Positions 43,901 to 55,797 of a stretch of 64,000 nucleotides of DNA are shown here, piece after piece; position 1 is the stretch's first letter, and each line of letters begins with the position of its first letter. The notes under the pieces were generated by a model. The model was not told where the DNA came from. It saw only the letters and a list, made by a program, of their open reading frames with translations, and did no database searches. This DNA is from Ottelia alismoides (lineage: Eukaryota > Streptophyta > Magnoliopsida > Alismatales > Hydrocharitaceae), in assembly GCA_037367405.1 (NCBI GenBank), contig JAZKJV010004137.1, positions 372,001 through 436,000 of the forward strand. Direction: 5' to 3'. A program made the position numbers and the translations under genes.

Positions 43901-45476
43901 AGATATACTTACCATTATATCTCAAGCAAGATCTGGGATCTCCTTCCTTATCTTTGTTACATCCCAATAATATGAGAACCTGTAACTTGGATAAAAAGAA
44001 GCGGGAACACATTCCTCCTTGCAAGTCCAACTTGCATCTCCCAATTCGGTCTTTAACACCCGAGCCCACCACCCCTAAGGTGATGTTGACCCGTCATTAA
44101 TTGAACCAACCGTCAACAGGAATACAACTCGCTATGCGCAATCCAATATCGCCCCAATAATATGAGGACCCGATATCGGGGTCACTACGCATATGTCCTT
44201 ACTCTTTCGAGAAGCGACGAGCCCGATCCAAATGGATCGTATGCAGGAGCTGTCACTTCGGACAGGCATCTCCTACATACAATATCTGGCGACGGAACCC
44301 TTCGCCTTGACGGGAGACCATGGATGTCACTTATGTGATCCTCCATAGCATTATTCAAATTCTAATTAATTATCATGAATCATATTCACATAATTAATTC
44401 TTCCAAGGGAAATAATAACTCTATTCATAATAGAGTGTTCTTAATTGGATATAATTAACTTAATCATATTAAATTAATTTTCAATCCAATTTAATCAACA
44501 AACTTGATTTTACTTGAATATATGTTATTATCTCAAAATACGTATTAATTCGAATTTTAATAATTAGAAAAATACATCATGATCTCTCAGGCATCATTCG
44601 TTCCCTACCCGTTGTCATGGCCAGTACCGGCAGGAGTGGGACGGACCGCATACGTTGCAACCCGCTACCCCAGCGATCCCCGACTAAACAACATATCCGC
44701 CTCGAGAAAAAATAATGCCGAGTCAATCACTTTGTACTTGAGATGATCATCGGTTCTTCAACCGAAATTATACCATATAGTAATAATCAAAACATTTTTG
44801 ATTATAAGGAAATTTGCTAGACAAATTCCCAATCCTATTCAAGCAAGGAGTTTGTTGATTAAGTTTCCAATTTTGATTAAGATCAAATCTAATCAATTTA
44901 TTGGTTGAGGCCAAGTCAATTAAGGAAATAATCATTATCCAACATTTCTCAAATATTTTCCATAATTATTTCATGAAATTAACAATTAATTTCACTAATT
45001 GACAATCACATGGTTCTTGATTAGGAAAGTAATTTCAGCAGTGACCCCTACTTACTAAAATTAGCATATCTCAATCAATTTAAATCCAAATTAAGCAAAG
45101 TAAGTTCCCAAAGTTTGCTAATTTGATTTACAACAGAACCTATATGATATGCACGCATTTCAAGGCATTTCTAAACAGTAATTAACTCCTTAATTACGTT
45201 AAGATTCGCAGTTTCCGTAACAATGAATACATGTTCATTAAAACAACCATATATAGAGCAAACGGAATCCAAATTACGTAAACTCAGATCCTATGGTTTC
45301 CTTATTTAATAGGGAACAAAATCCAAGTGTTATTTTCGTGTTTAAACAATTTAAACAGGGCCGAAAATTTACACTAAACAGAGATACGAAAATGAAATGC
45401 GATAAAACTTTTGCAACCCTAACGAATCCAAGTCGCCTTTGGTTTTATGGATCGTATCCAAAACCTTCGACCTAAG
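43901..45476 (-). other. E9 leader region, with hairpin
   Basis: Between the PBS and the presumed gag. It contains a 12 bp palindrome CCCGATATCGGG (44169-44180) and a long imperfect hairpin 44239-44280 (minus strand GTATG, AGGAG and CTGTC pairing with GACAG, CTCCT and CATAC, 6-nt loop CGAAGT). The block CCAATAATATGAG occurs twice (43968 and 44153). No gene is seen; the 63-codon minus frame 43881-44072 has no known domain. Confidence 0.5.
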
Positions 45477-45488
45477 GCTCTGATACCA
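45477..45488 (-). promoter_or_regulatory. E9 primer binding site (initiator-Met tRNA)
   Basis: Minus strand TGGTATCAGAGC, two bases from the 5' LTR. Confidence 0.93.
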
Positions 45489-45490
45489 CT

Positions 45491-48133
45491 TGAAAGATAT
45501 AAAAAATCCTCAAGCACATCACGGAAGCGTGAGCGTCGTATCGAATACGACGAGGAGCGACTAGTCGCACTAGTTGCTCGATGCAGCGGAATTTAAAAAA
45601 TTTTTATATGACGAAACCACATGATCCAAGAACACTTCTCGGATTGTTTCGTTTAAACCACAAACAAGTAATAGGATTACCTCTTGAAGCGTGGTTGCGA
45701 TCGAGTCTCTAAACGAAGAGACCTCCTGTCTCAAGTCCGATCCGACGGAGGAGATGCTTGCGAGCGCGGGGATGAACCGCGTGCTTCTCGCAATCCATGT
45801 TGATGATCCAAGTGGCGGATCTCCTGATCTCGACACACGAGATCCGGCGTCTTCTTCACGAGCGAGGCGCACCGAAGGAGACGGAGATCCACGAGCAGAT
45901 GATCGAGGAACATAACGACGACGCTGCGGCGATGGAGACTTCTCTCTAGGTCATCCATGGTGGACGGCCATGAGAGGAAGAGAGATGGCGTGTAGAGAGA
46001 AAAAGAGAGAGAGAGAGATGTGCTTCTCAAGCATTGTGTGTAAAGAGAGAGCATGGTATGCCTCTCTATTTATAGGGTTTTTAGGATCCATGGATCTCAA
46101 TCCATGGGACATATAAAATCAAAGGATGAGATTGATTTATGTCAATCCAATGGTCAAGATTGTTGTTGGTAAAGCCAACAAATTATGATCTAATTTAGAT
46201 TAAAATATATTTGACAAAATCAAATATAAATCAATCCTAAATTACATCAACAAAATAAGGAGAGAATATACATGGAGATCAAATCTCCCATGTATAATCA
46301 AGGTGGACGGCCACCCATTCCAAATAGGACATGGGTGCCGCCCACCACATTCCATGTGGGGGCAATCTCATGGATTTCCATGAGATTGCATGCCTCCTTG
46401 AATTTCTCCTCTATTTATTTCCAACAACTTTTGTTGGGATTTATTCATCAAAAATAATTCACAATTATATTTGAGAATATTGCAATCTTGCCATTGAAAA
46501 ATTGTGAATCATATTCACAACCCAAAACAACATATAATCTACATTGTCAATTAATTACACAATGTGTATCCAATACACATAGTAATTAATCAACAAATAT
46601 ATATTATAACTAGCTCTCTCTAATACATTATAAATCACATTTAAAATATATTATGAATAATTGGATATTACTATTCACATTATTCTTATCCATAACAATT
46701 AAATCACATTTAATTATATTGGATAACTTGTTTTCATGTGCTCAAATAATCTGAATCACATTCACATTATTTATATCTTTTGATAATCAAATCACATTTA
46801 ATTATCTAAAATAACTCTCCTTATAATATGAATCAAATTCATATTGTTCACGATAATTAAATCACATTTAATTATCCATTTTCTCAATGCTCGGATACAT
46901 ATATCAACAATAGAATTATCCATGAACTCTTTCTAGGATAATGCGCTTTCTCCGCGAATACTTGGAGATAAGGACAGGGCGATTGTATTGTTCCACGTAT
47001 AATGACTTGGATATTGAGATCACATCTCAAATCCAGATCTCGGGCCTCCCATAGATGCTTGATTAAATCAAGACCGTAAATCTAATCTTTTCATTGAATC
47101 TGAATCACATTCAGATCAATGTCCAATATTTGGACTAAGATTAGGTTACTTCTCTACTGAGAGGAGTCACTAAAATCCAGACCCGTTTCATCACTCCCTA
47201 GGAATGGAAGCGTCATGGTTATACAATCGTTTATGATCACATCACCCTCATGTATTCCCAATACCTGTACATCCTGCATACTGGATTACTCAGAATATAC
47301 TATCTATTTCAGGGTTTTATCAGTAAGTTTCTCATTTTGATCATTGGGAGTTGGTATCGATCATATACTTTCCAAAAGCATATATCATACCTAGGTCTTG
47401 ATCATATACTTTCCAAAAGTATATATCAGACCTACAAATTCAGTCTAGCTTCCAAAGCGAGACGACCGTGCGCACGGAATTTGTTTCTTCCCAATATCTC
47501 ATGAGTGAGCTCATGTCTTCCGGTTCAGTAGTGAACCTGTATGATCCCTTTGAGAGATCGTATTACTCATATTCCCTTATATGCACACCAGCGCGCCGGT
47601 GTATAGACCTTGGTTAGGTCATCAACCTATTGGTCTGCCAAATGTACATACTCAGACATATAGTAACACGTCCGTCTCCGGTCAGAGGATGTGTGCCTAT
47701 ATCATGTCAGCATACGATATAAGACTTTGGTTATCTCGATCTCGTTAAGTCAACTCTTTGACCTAACTTATCTAACACCTCCGAATCTTTATTCATATGC
47801 AGAGGACCTGCATCAAGAGGTCGGTCAGATATCAGCCTAACTGAGAAAGGATTGTCATCTCCTACTCAGGCTGGAGATCATCTCTTAATAATCATTTGAC
47901 GGTGCTTGATAAGTCCTCAATCTAATTCTTTAGATATTTATCCAAGCACCAGCCTCTAAGATTCAATAATTGAATCAACAGCTGTATGATCATTAAGATG
48001 GCCATTGTACATAACCCTAATTGTACTAAGGGACCTATTATGCAAATTATTTATTCTTCGTTTCAGATCAGGGAATGATATTTGCAATAACATTTATTGC
48101 ATAATGGCTCGCCGTGGGCTCGCATGTCCAACA
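45491..48133 (-). repeat. E9 5' LTR
   Basis: 2,643 bp, outer end CGCATGTCCAACA at 48133. Same layout as the 3' LTR, including the tandem duplication at about 47355-47435. A GA-rich stretch is near 45995-46020. Confidence 0.93.
46067..46074 (-). promoter_or_regulatory. E9 LTR TATA box
   Basis: Minus strand CCCTATAAATAGAGAGG contains a consensus TATAAATA at a plausible promoter position in the 5' LTR. The same box is in the 3' LTR near 38053 (CTATAAATTG). Confidence 0.6.
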
Positions 48134-48138
48134 CTCAG

Positions 48139-48592
48139 AAGGGTCTAGCTCATAAAAAGAAGAATCAAGTTGTCGGCTCATCTTCTCAAGCTTCCACATT
48201 GATAGCATCAAAGAAAGCCGATGTTTGTCATCACTGCAAAAAGCCAGGACATTGGAAGAGAAATTATCCAAATTACCTGAAAAACATAGAAAAGGGTAAG
48301 GTTCCAGCAGATATAAAATCTACTTTCATCGTTGAAATCATTTTTTTCATAGGACGAGAAGGTAGTTGGGTCATTTATTCCGGTGCTTCTATTCATGTAT
48401 GAATTTGTTGCATCTATTTCAAGAAACTAGAAAGCTTGAGGATGGAGAAATAGTCATCCAGATGGGATCTGATGCAACTGTTGCAGCAGTCGTCGTTAGG
48501 ACTTACAGACAATCTTTAGCTAGTGGGAGAGTCTTATTACTTAAAGAGTGTCTCTATATACCCGAAGTTAGAAGGAACTTGTTATCTGTATC
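48139..48592 (+). pseudogene. H2 gag zinc knuckle and protease
   Basis: In-frame continuation after E9: KGLAHKKKNQVVGSSSQ, zinc knuckle CHHCKKPGHWKRNY with the fourth Cys changed to Tyr. The protease active site reads WVIYSGASIHV, so the catalytic Asp of DSG is Tyr. A shift near 48400 follows, then RKLEDGEIVIQMGSDATVAA and KECLYIPEVRRNLLSVS, where C2 is inserted. Both the nucleocapsid and protease are chemically dead. Confidence 0.85.
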
Positions 48593-48899
48593 TATTAGAA
48601 AAAGAGAATGCGGAAGCCTAATATCAGAGATAAATAATAAGAGCGATAAAGAACATCGAGATTTTTACGTGGAGCCCTACTCCCTAAGGAGAGGGATGAA
48701 GCCCCGGGAGAATGCCTCAAAGTTTTGATGTGTTCATTGAACTTTCTCATCTGATACAGGTGGTGTGGAGCTTCTTATATAGTCCCATTGACTCTCCAAG
48801 TCCCACGAATAGTAGATGTGGGACTAAACATAGATGGGTGTGGTAATTGGACTCCGGTGAGATCCAATTACCTACCTACACATGATGCATACTCCAACA
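48593..48899 (-). repeat. C2 3' LTR
   Basis: 307 bp, outer end TATTAG (TGTTAG in the other copy), inner end CTCCAACA followed by CTCCCACTCAAGC. Confidence 0.88.
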
Positions 48900-49187
48900 C
48901 TCCCACTCAAGCTGGAGCATGCAATGCTCAGCTTAGACACAGAAAAAAATCACTCAAACTCACAATGCAAGATACTACAACAATATCAACTCAACGCATA
49001 GACAATTGTCGGTTGCCATCGAGGACGTTGCTTCTCATGACGTGCAAGTGAGAAGGAACAACAGGGCTGGTGTGCGAGTCGAACTGGGTCTCTCCATCGG
49101 AGAACGTGTGCTCTGTACTCTGCGTGTCAGAGTCGCTGAAACTGAATGAGTCTCCTCGTCGAAGTACTCTGGCTCGCCACATGTAGA

Positions 49188-49413
49188 CATGGCCTTAAAT
49201 TTCAGCGAAATTCGGTCAAATTTCTGTCGAATATCGATATCCAGTCGAAATCGAAATTCGACTGAAATAACCGAAATGACCAAAATATGGGGGTCCTAAT
49301 ACAAAAAATGACCGAAATGACCGAAATTTCAGTCGAAATTCGACCGAAATTCCACCGAAATTCTGTTTTGGTCGGTACCGAAATGGTTACCGAAACCGAC
49401 ATTTAGGGCCTTG
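49188..49413 (+). mobile_element. MITE-2, same family as MITE-1, in C2
   Basis: 226 bp, termini CATGGCCTTAAAT and, inverted, CAAGGCCCTAAAT. Perfect 8 bp TSD CATGTAGA (49180-49187, 49414-49421). Nearly identical to MITE-1 except for about 30 extra bases of the CCGAAAT repeat in the middle. Confidence 0.87.
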
Positions 49414-49849
49414 CATGTAGAAGGTCATGCATCATGTGGACAATCGCTCCATCTCTGAAGGTCGATCTGAAAAAACAGTGGAAACATCCTCGTCTGAGTC
49501 CTCTGTCGCTGAAGAATGGAGTTTAAAAGTCTCCTCATCGGAGAACTGGGTCTCTCCCATACTAGCTAAGAGAATGGGATCTCTACTCTGGAGTCCCTAT
49601 GAAGCCACGTGAAAACCCTAGCCCAAAATGGCATAGAGAATGGGATCTCTACTCTGGGGTCCCTATGGATCACATGAAAACTCTGAGACCAAAAACAAAG
49701 ATGGGGACCACAAAATTGATGATTGCAAACACGTGTGCATCATACTGAAGACTCGGAATCGGTCTGAATGTCGAGTCTGAATCTGACATCTATAGAGTCT
49801 GAAATATGGCCTGGAGAATCTGAATCTGAATTAAAGCCGTATAATTTTG

Positions 49850-51150
49850 CACAATACTCCCCTTTTTTCCCATACTTGTCGGAAAATAATGACATCGACA
49901 AGGTTGGGAGAAGACATGAAAAGAAGGGGACAAACAAAAATCTATATAACCCAATCTCAAAAGCTATTTCTCCTCTTTTTTCATAGACGTCCCGTCCTTT
50001 TTTTCCCCGCGTACAATTTTTTTGTACGCATCTTTTTCTTGAGTTGTTCATTTTTTTCGACTTTCCCCCCCTTTGTGTAAAACACAACCCAACTTGGGCC
50101 GAAAATACAACTCAGTCCAATTGGGCTTACAAAAAAACTGTGGGCCCCCTCGTTTCTTTTAATTGGGCCTCTTTTCTCTTTTTTTTCTTTTCCTTTTTTC
50201 TAAAATAGCTGCAGATTTTTAGTATGAAACAGCAGCCCACACACACACTCTTCTTTTTTTAATACAAGGCCCATTGGGTCCGAAATCGAGAGGGGAGCTT
50301 CTCTATTTAGTGTTCCCCTTAGGGAACCCTCTCTCTCGATACTACCGCTTGGAGTGTGCCATCGCCTATCTTATCAAATCCATCGATCAAAATCGATCCT
50401 TTCTCCTTTCCTTGTTCATGTCGTGTTGCTCCTGTTTCTTGGAGAAGGAGGCATGAGAAGGTGTACGTGCAGAGAGGTTGGCTGTAGATGCGGCTAGGAT
50501 GCTGGTTCTGCACAGCCGCCGCTTATACTGCAGATTAAAGATCTATGTCGCCACCTCTTCTGGAGAGGATTGCACACATGAGGGGAGTATGAGTTTCCGA
50601 GTGGTTCTCTTCAGAATTTGAATCACAAGGATGAGGTTTGTCATGAGGATCAAGATGTAACCCTCTTGCTCTTCGTCTTCTTCTTTGATGGAGGATCTCC
50701 GCCTCGTATACAGCCTGGACTTTGTGTGGGAAGGGACTCTCGCACGTGCTGCTTCTTCTAGGGTTCGCACGAGGAGGTGCGCACAAGTTGCACAGTGGTG
50801 TCGGACTTCGTCTTCTATCATCTTCTTGTTCCGCCCTCGCGAATTAGTGGGTTTCCTCTTGGGATCGCGTACTTCCTGGAGAACAAGGGTTCCAGTAACC
50901 CAAACAAATCATGGAGATTGTCGATCTAATCGGTGTTGGTATCGGCATCGGCTACATAGAATTTGGGTTCCATCAAGAACCCTAGAAAGAAACATGTTGA
51001 ACGAAAATTTCTCGAACTCGAATGGATATTGGATGTGAATATAATAATCCACGATAAATCTTCTAGAACAAATCCCTAGATCGACCCCGTTCTGATAATC
51101 GAATCTCGAACAAATCACGAAGATAAAATAAATCATCGAGAATCGAACCC
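49850..51150 (-). other. C2 interior: internal polypurine-like site, pyrimidine-rich tract and leader
   Basis: ACAATACTCCCCTTTTTTCCC near 49853 mirrors the C1 internal site. T-rich tracts run to 50240. The rest (50250-51150) is moderately GC-rich leader with no ORF I can support. The last 130 bp before the PBS are similar to C1 (AATCGAACCCGCTCT). Confidence 0.5.
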
Positions 51151-51162
51151 GCTCTAATACAA

Positions 51163-51472
51163 TGTTAGAAAACGAGAATGGTAGAGGCGTAATATCAGAT
51201 ATAAATAATAAGAACGATAAACAACATCAGAATTTTTACGTGGAGCCCTTCTCCCAAAGGAGGGGGATGAAACCACGGGAGAACGCCTCAAAGGATTGAT
51301 GTGTTCTTTGAAATTTCTCATCTGATATAGGTCGTGTGGGGCTTCTTATATAGCTCCCCACTGACTCTCCAAGTCACACGAATAGTAGATGTGGGAATAA
51401 ACATAAGTGGGTGTGGTAATTGGACCCTGGAGGGATCCAATTATCCACTTACACATGACGCATACTCCAACA
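51163..51472 (-). repeat. C2 5' LTR
   Basis: 310 bp, TGTTAG...CAACA, followed by the TSD GTATC. Confidence 0.9.
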
Positions 51473-51477
51473 GTATC

Positions 51478-51525
51478 TAAGTTAGTTAGAAATGAATATG
51501 TGTTCCAATTTTGCAATAAAGTTAT
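51478..51525 (+). pseudogene. H2 pol sliver between C2 and E7
   Basis: Sixteen codons, KLVRNEYVFQFCNKVI, continue the GAG-pre-integrase region of H2 from 48592. E7 inserts at GTTAT (51521-51525), and H2 resumes at 61592 with the same frame nearby (ISHVKHIADGSL). Confidence 0.75.
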
Positions 51526-51669
51526 TGTAAAAGGAAAAATGAATGTTATATTCCACATAGCCCTAGAGCCCACTTATATATGAGAAAGGCTCTAGGGAGA
51601 AATTACATAAAGAAAACGGAAAAACTAGAGAAATATAAATAAAGACAAAGATATAGAATTCTCTCACCA
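51526..51669 (-). repeat. E7 3' LTR
   Basis: 144 bp, TGTAAAAGG...TCACCA. It contains a perfect 10 bp inverted repeat CCCTAGAGCC/GGCTCTAGGG (51561-51570, 51588-51597) around the TATATA core. Confidence 0.9.
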
Positions 51670-54600
51670 CTCCCCCTCAAGCTGGAGCATATATATCTAT
51701 CATTCTCAGCTTGGAACAACAACGGTAGAAAGGACCCCTCGTAAGAGCCTTGGTAAACATGTCTGCAATCTGTTCTCCTAAAGCAACATGGGAGGTGGAA
51801 ATAAACCCCTTTAGATCAAGTCACAGGTATAATGACAATCAACTTCAATGTGCTTTGTTCTATCATGGAAGGCCGGATTATTAGCTATGAAAAGAGCTGA
51901 TTGATTATCACATTTGAGGTGCATTGGAAGAGGCACCTCAATTGCAAAATCAGTCAGAACGGACTTGACCCACATCATTTCCGTGCTCCCTTGGGCCATA
52001 GCCCTATATTCTGATTCAACGTTGGATCGAGCAACAATAGATTGTTTCTTACTCTTCCATGAGACCAATGAGCTACCAACAAACACAGTGAAGCCTGAAG
52101 TGGACTTCTTGTCCTTGGGACACCCAGCATAATCTGTGTTTCTACATCTAGTAACTGAGAGTGATGTGTCTCTTCTGAAAAGTAGACCTGCACCTGGAGA
52201 ATATTTCAGATATCTTAAGATCATATAAACTGCATCCATATGAACTTGTCTAGGTTGCTCCACGAACTGGCTAACTCTGTTCACAACAAATGATATACCA
52301 GGTCTGGTAATAGTAACATATAGCAACTTTCCTACCAGCTCCCTATATCGTCTCTTATCTATCTCCTCGGAGTAACCATCATAAAGTCTAGTATTAGGAT
52401 CCATTGGTGTAGTAGGCCTGCATCCTGTCATACATGTCTCAGCCAGAAGATCAGTAAAATACTTCCTTTGTGTCATAATCATACCCTGTTGACTGCATGC
52501 AAACTCCAAGCCAAGAAAATAACGTACTTATCAAGATCCTTGGTCACAAACTGTCGCCCAAGGAAATCCTTAGCTGCCTGAATACCATGTTCATCGCTAC
52601 CACTAACAACAATGTCATCAACATAAACCAGAACAGCAGTACCTCTATAAGTTCTCTTAACAAAAAGAGAATGATCTGCAGTAGATCTGACAAAACCATT
52701 TTGTTCAATCAACTCTGAGAGCTTCTGAAACCAAGCCCTTAGGCTTCGCTTGAGACGATATATGGCCTTGTGAAATCGATACACCATACTAGACACCCCA
52801 TCAGCAGCAAACCTTGGTGGTTGTTGCATGTAAACTTCTTCCTGTAGATCACCATACAAGAAAGCATTTTTCACATACAACTGGAAAAGCGGCCAGTCAC
52901 GTACCACAGCAACTGCAATAAGAATCCGCAATGTAGAGTGGTGTACAACTGGTGAAAAAGTATCCAGATAGTCCACCCCATACGTTTGGGTGAACCCACG
53001 AGCAACCAACCTGGCCTTATATCTGTCAATTGTACCATCAGCAAGGTGTTTCACAGTGAACACCCACTTGCTACGAACAATAGATGCACCTGGAGAAGCT
53101 TGCACAACGCTTTGCGTAGCTCAAGATTGTAAAGCAGCCATCTCCTCTTCCATAGCTAGATGCCACTGACTACTCTACAGCGCCTCTTGATAAGAATATG
53201 GTATCTGCATTGCTGACGGCCCCAGAACGAACTTCTGAAAGTCCTCGGAAAGGTGATCCAATGACACATGGGAAGCAAGAGGATGCATAGTGCATGCACG
53301 CTTCTGCTTCCGTAGAGCAATAGGCACATCTAGATCTTCAGAACTCATAGGAGATGTAGCATCTTGGTCATCATGCACCTCACGTTGTACATGCAAATCA
53401 CCGTTGCCATTAGAAGAGAACTCAAATGTTCAGAACATATTGCAAGCATGATGGATGATTGGTGATGCATATGAGCACGAGATCGACAATGATAAACCTG
53501 GGAAAAGAATGGAGGTGTAGGAGGTGGCAGCGGTAGTGGAGGAGATGTAGGAGGTAGTGGAGGAGGAGGTACTGATGATGGTAGAGTAGAGATCGGAGGT
53601 AGAGGCATATAGACCTCTTCCCCATCTTCAGAAGAAACGAGCTTGTCTCCTGTAGGAGAGAAGTACATAATAGACTCAAAAAAGGTTACATTAGCACTAA
53701 CATAGTACCTTCATCGAACAGGGTCGAAGCAACGATATCCCTTTTGGGTCTTGGAGTACCCAACAAACACACATTTGACAGCTCTAGGAGAGAGCTTGTC
53801 AGGACCAGGGGACATCTGATGAACGAAAGCCACTGAACCAAATACTCGAGGTGTGAGAGAGAAAAGATCCATCTCGGGAAATGCAATCAAGAACGGGATC
53901 TTTTCTCCCATAACTGAAGAGAGCATATGATTAATAAGGTAACAAGCATTAGAACCGCATCCCCCCAGTATGAATGAGGAGCACGGCTCTGAATCAAGAG
54001 AGTCCTTGTAACGTCCAAAAGATGGCGGTGTTTTCTTTCAGCCACCCTAGTCTGTTGGGAAGTATACGCACAAGATGTTTGATGGACAATACCATGAGAC
54101 GCAAGAAATGTGGCAAGCTGATTAGTACAAAACTCCAAGGCATTGTCAAAACGTATATACTTGATTTTTGCTGGAAAAATGTTCTTTATTTCATTAATGA
54201 AGGACTGAATAACATGAACCGCATCAGACTTGTTTTTAAAAAGAAAAACCCATGACAACCTTGAAAACTCATCAACAGCAACGAGATAAAATCTGTCCTT
54301 GATGATCACAGACACAACTTGGACCCCAAATATCAAAATGAACTAACTCAAAAAGACCATGACTACTTCGACCCTGATGACTCTGGAACGTAGACCGATG
54401 ATGCTTCCCAAGCTGGCAGGCCTCGTACTGAAAAGTAGAGCGAGGGGAAATCTATGGAAGAACGTGACAGCTTTTGCAGAGGAAGATGACCAAAACGAGG
54501 ATGCCACATGTAAGGAGACGCAGACCCATGGTGAATCGAAGATGCACCTGCATAAGGCTAGAACCAATCACCTTGGTCGTTAGACTGTCCTGAAACACAA

Positions 54601-55189
54601 GAGCAGATGGATCAAAAATGGCACGACAATGCAAGTCCTTGATGATTTGACTAATAGATAATAAATTCATTTCAGGAGCATAAAGCACATTCTGAAGCCT
54701 CATTGCAGGAGTTAGTTGCACTTTCCCCTGACCAGTAATGGGAGAATATGTTCTATCTGCTATCACAATAGATCGTTCGGGCTGGGTTGGATTGAAAGCA
54801 CTAAATTGACTTCTATCACCACAGAGGTGATGGGATGCACCTGAGTCCATAATCCATTCTGACAAGTCTGCCCTGTAACAACTAGTACAGGCATATGCTA
54901 TACCTGATGAAGATGCACCGACAGAGGCAGCTACCTATGAGGATCATGAGGGAGAGCTGGATGGTCCAGGAGTAGGCATGATCTCCCTAAGTATGGTCAC
55001 AAGTTCGTCAAATCTCTGATCAGCAACAGGAGGACTCCTAACCAGTTAAGTCTGTTCTGCAACTCTAGCAGGAGCAGGAAACCCATGCTTAGAATAGCAG
55101 GTTTCCTCAGAGTGGTCAGTTCTGTGGTAGAAAGTACACGGCTGACAGGGTCGGTCATCCCCTCCTTTGCCACGGTTAGATCCTCCCCT
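51670..55189 (-). pseudogene. E7 gag C-terminus, protease, integrase, RT and RNase H
   Basis: 55189-55000: RGGSNRGKGG and the zinc knuckle CTFYHRTDHSEETC, second Cys replaced by Tyr. 54865-54452: EWIMDSGASHHLCGD protease and [14 protein letters not shown]. 54336-53887: integrase IRFDNALEF, QTRVAERKHRH (Asp and Glu kept, Gly-Val altered). 53668-53345: Pro-rich linker. 53105-52479: RT with [30 protein letters not shown]. 52509-51811: RT end and RNase H with CRNTDYAGC, NVESEYRAM, CDNQSALF. Frame breaks lie between each listed segment. Confidence 0.9.
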
Positions 55190-55194
55190 ACCAC

Positions 55195-55349
55195 TTTAGA
55201 GATATATTTTATGTTATTTTATGTTATGTGTATTGTTTCATATTTTCTATATTCTTATGAACTCTTGATGTAGTTTACTCATAGGCTACTCCCCTATATA
55301 AGAGAGCCTAGGGTGTATGGAATAAACAAGTCTCTTATTTTTTCCAACA
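55195..55349 (+). repeat. E8 5' LTR with palindromic TATA core
   Basis: 155 bp; first bases TTTAGAG where the 3' copy has TGTAGAG. Palindrome 55283-55309: AGGCTACTCCCC, TATATA, AGAGAGCCT. Confidence 0.93.
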
Positions 55350-55361
55350 AGGTATCAGAGC
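55350..55361 (+). promoter_or_regulatory. E8 primer binding site (initiator-Met tRNA)
   Basis: AGGTATCAGAGC, one mismatch at the first base to the iMet complement. Confidence 0.9.
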
Positions 55362-55790
55362 GACGGTCCTAGACCGGAGTTCTCGAACCAAACCCTAACC
55401 CTAGCCCCCACCTCCAAGCCCTTCGAACGCCGCCCCTCGGGCCTCGGGCCCGCACGCCCCTCCGTGTCACGCGCCCCTGGCCCCCCGCTGTGCGCCCCTG
55501 GCCCCGTGCACCGTGCCCCCTCCGCGCGCCTCTAGGCCCTCCGTGCGCCCCGCGTACTGTGCAGGACTCGTCGTGACTCGGTCCCGGTGCATGCCGCCTC
55601 TCTTTGCGAGTGACTAGGCCCCGGTGCACGCCGCCTCGCGTGTTGTGCGTGACTCGGCCCCGGTGCACACCATGTACTGTGTGTGACTCTCCCTTTGAGC
55701 CTCTTCAACCTCGCGTGCAGCCCCACGTCCTAGGGTTCGGCCAACCCTAGGGTATCTTCATCATCAAGGAGACTTTCGCCCGCGTCTCCA
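55362..55790 (+). other. E8 GC-rich 5' leader with tandem repeats
   Basis: C-rich leader. Between about 55570 and 55690 a unit of roughly 45 bp beginning GTGACTCGGCCCCGGTGCAC repeats about three times with changes. No gene; the Arg-rich minus frames are composition artefacts. Confidence 0.75.
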
Positions 55791-55797
55791 CGTTAAT

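Larger units (their letters stand above)
37477..48133 (-). mobile_element. E9: complete family D copia element with long LTRs and decayed interior
   Basis: 10.66 kb. LTRs 37477-40139 and 45491-48133, outer ends TGAAGG/TGAAAG and CCAACA. Target duplication CTCGG (37472-37476) and CTCAG (48134-48138), one mismatch. PBS 45477-45488; polypurine complement ATCTCCCACTAGCC at 40140. The 5.35 kb interior is AT-rich and has no long ORF. RT remnants are recognisable, and the RT box is NVDI instead of YVDD. Confidence 0.92.
48593..51472 (-). mobile_element. C2: second copy of the non-coding LTR element family C
   Basis: 2.88 kb, LTRs 48593-48899 and 51163-51472, TSD GTATC (48588-48592, 51473-51477). 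The PBS (minus TTGTATTAGAGC, 51151-51162) has mutations relative to the iMet complement. The interior has the hairpin motif, internal polypurine-like block, pyrimidine-rich tract and leader as in C1, and MITE-2. The H2 frame reads LLSVS before and KLVRNEYVFQF after. No pol gene. Confidence 0.9.
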
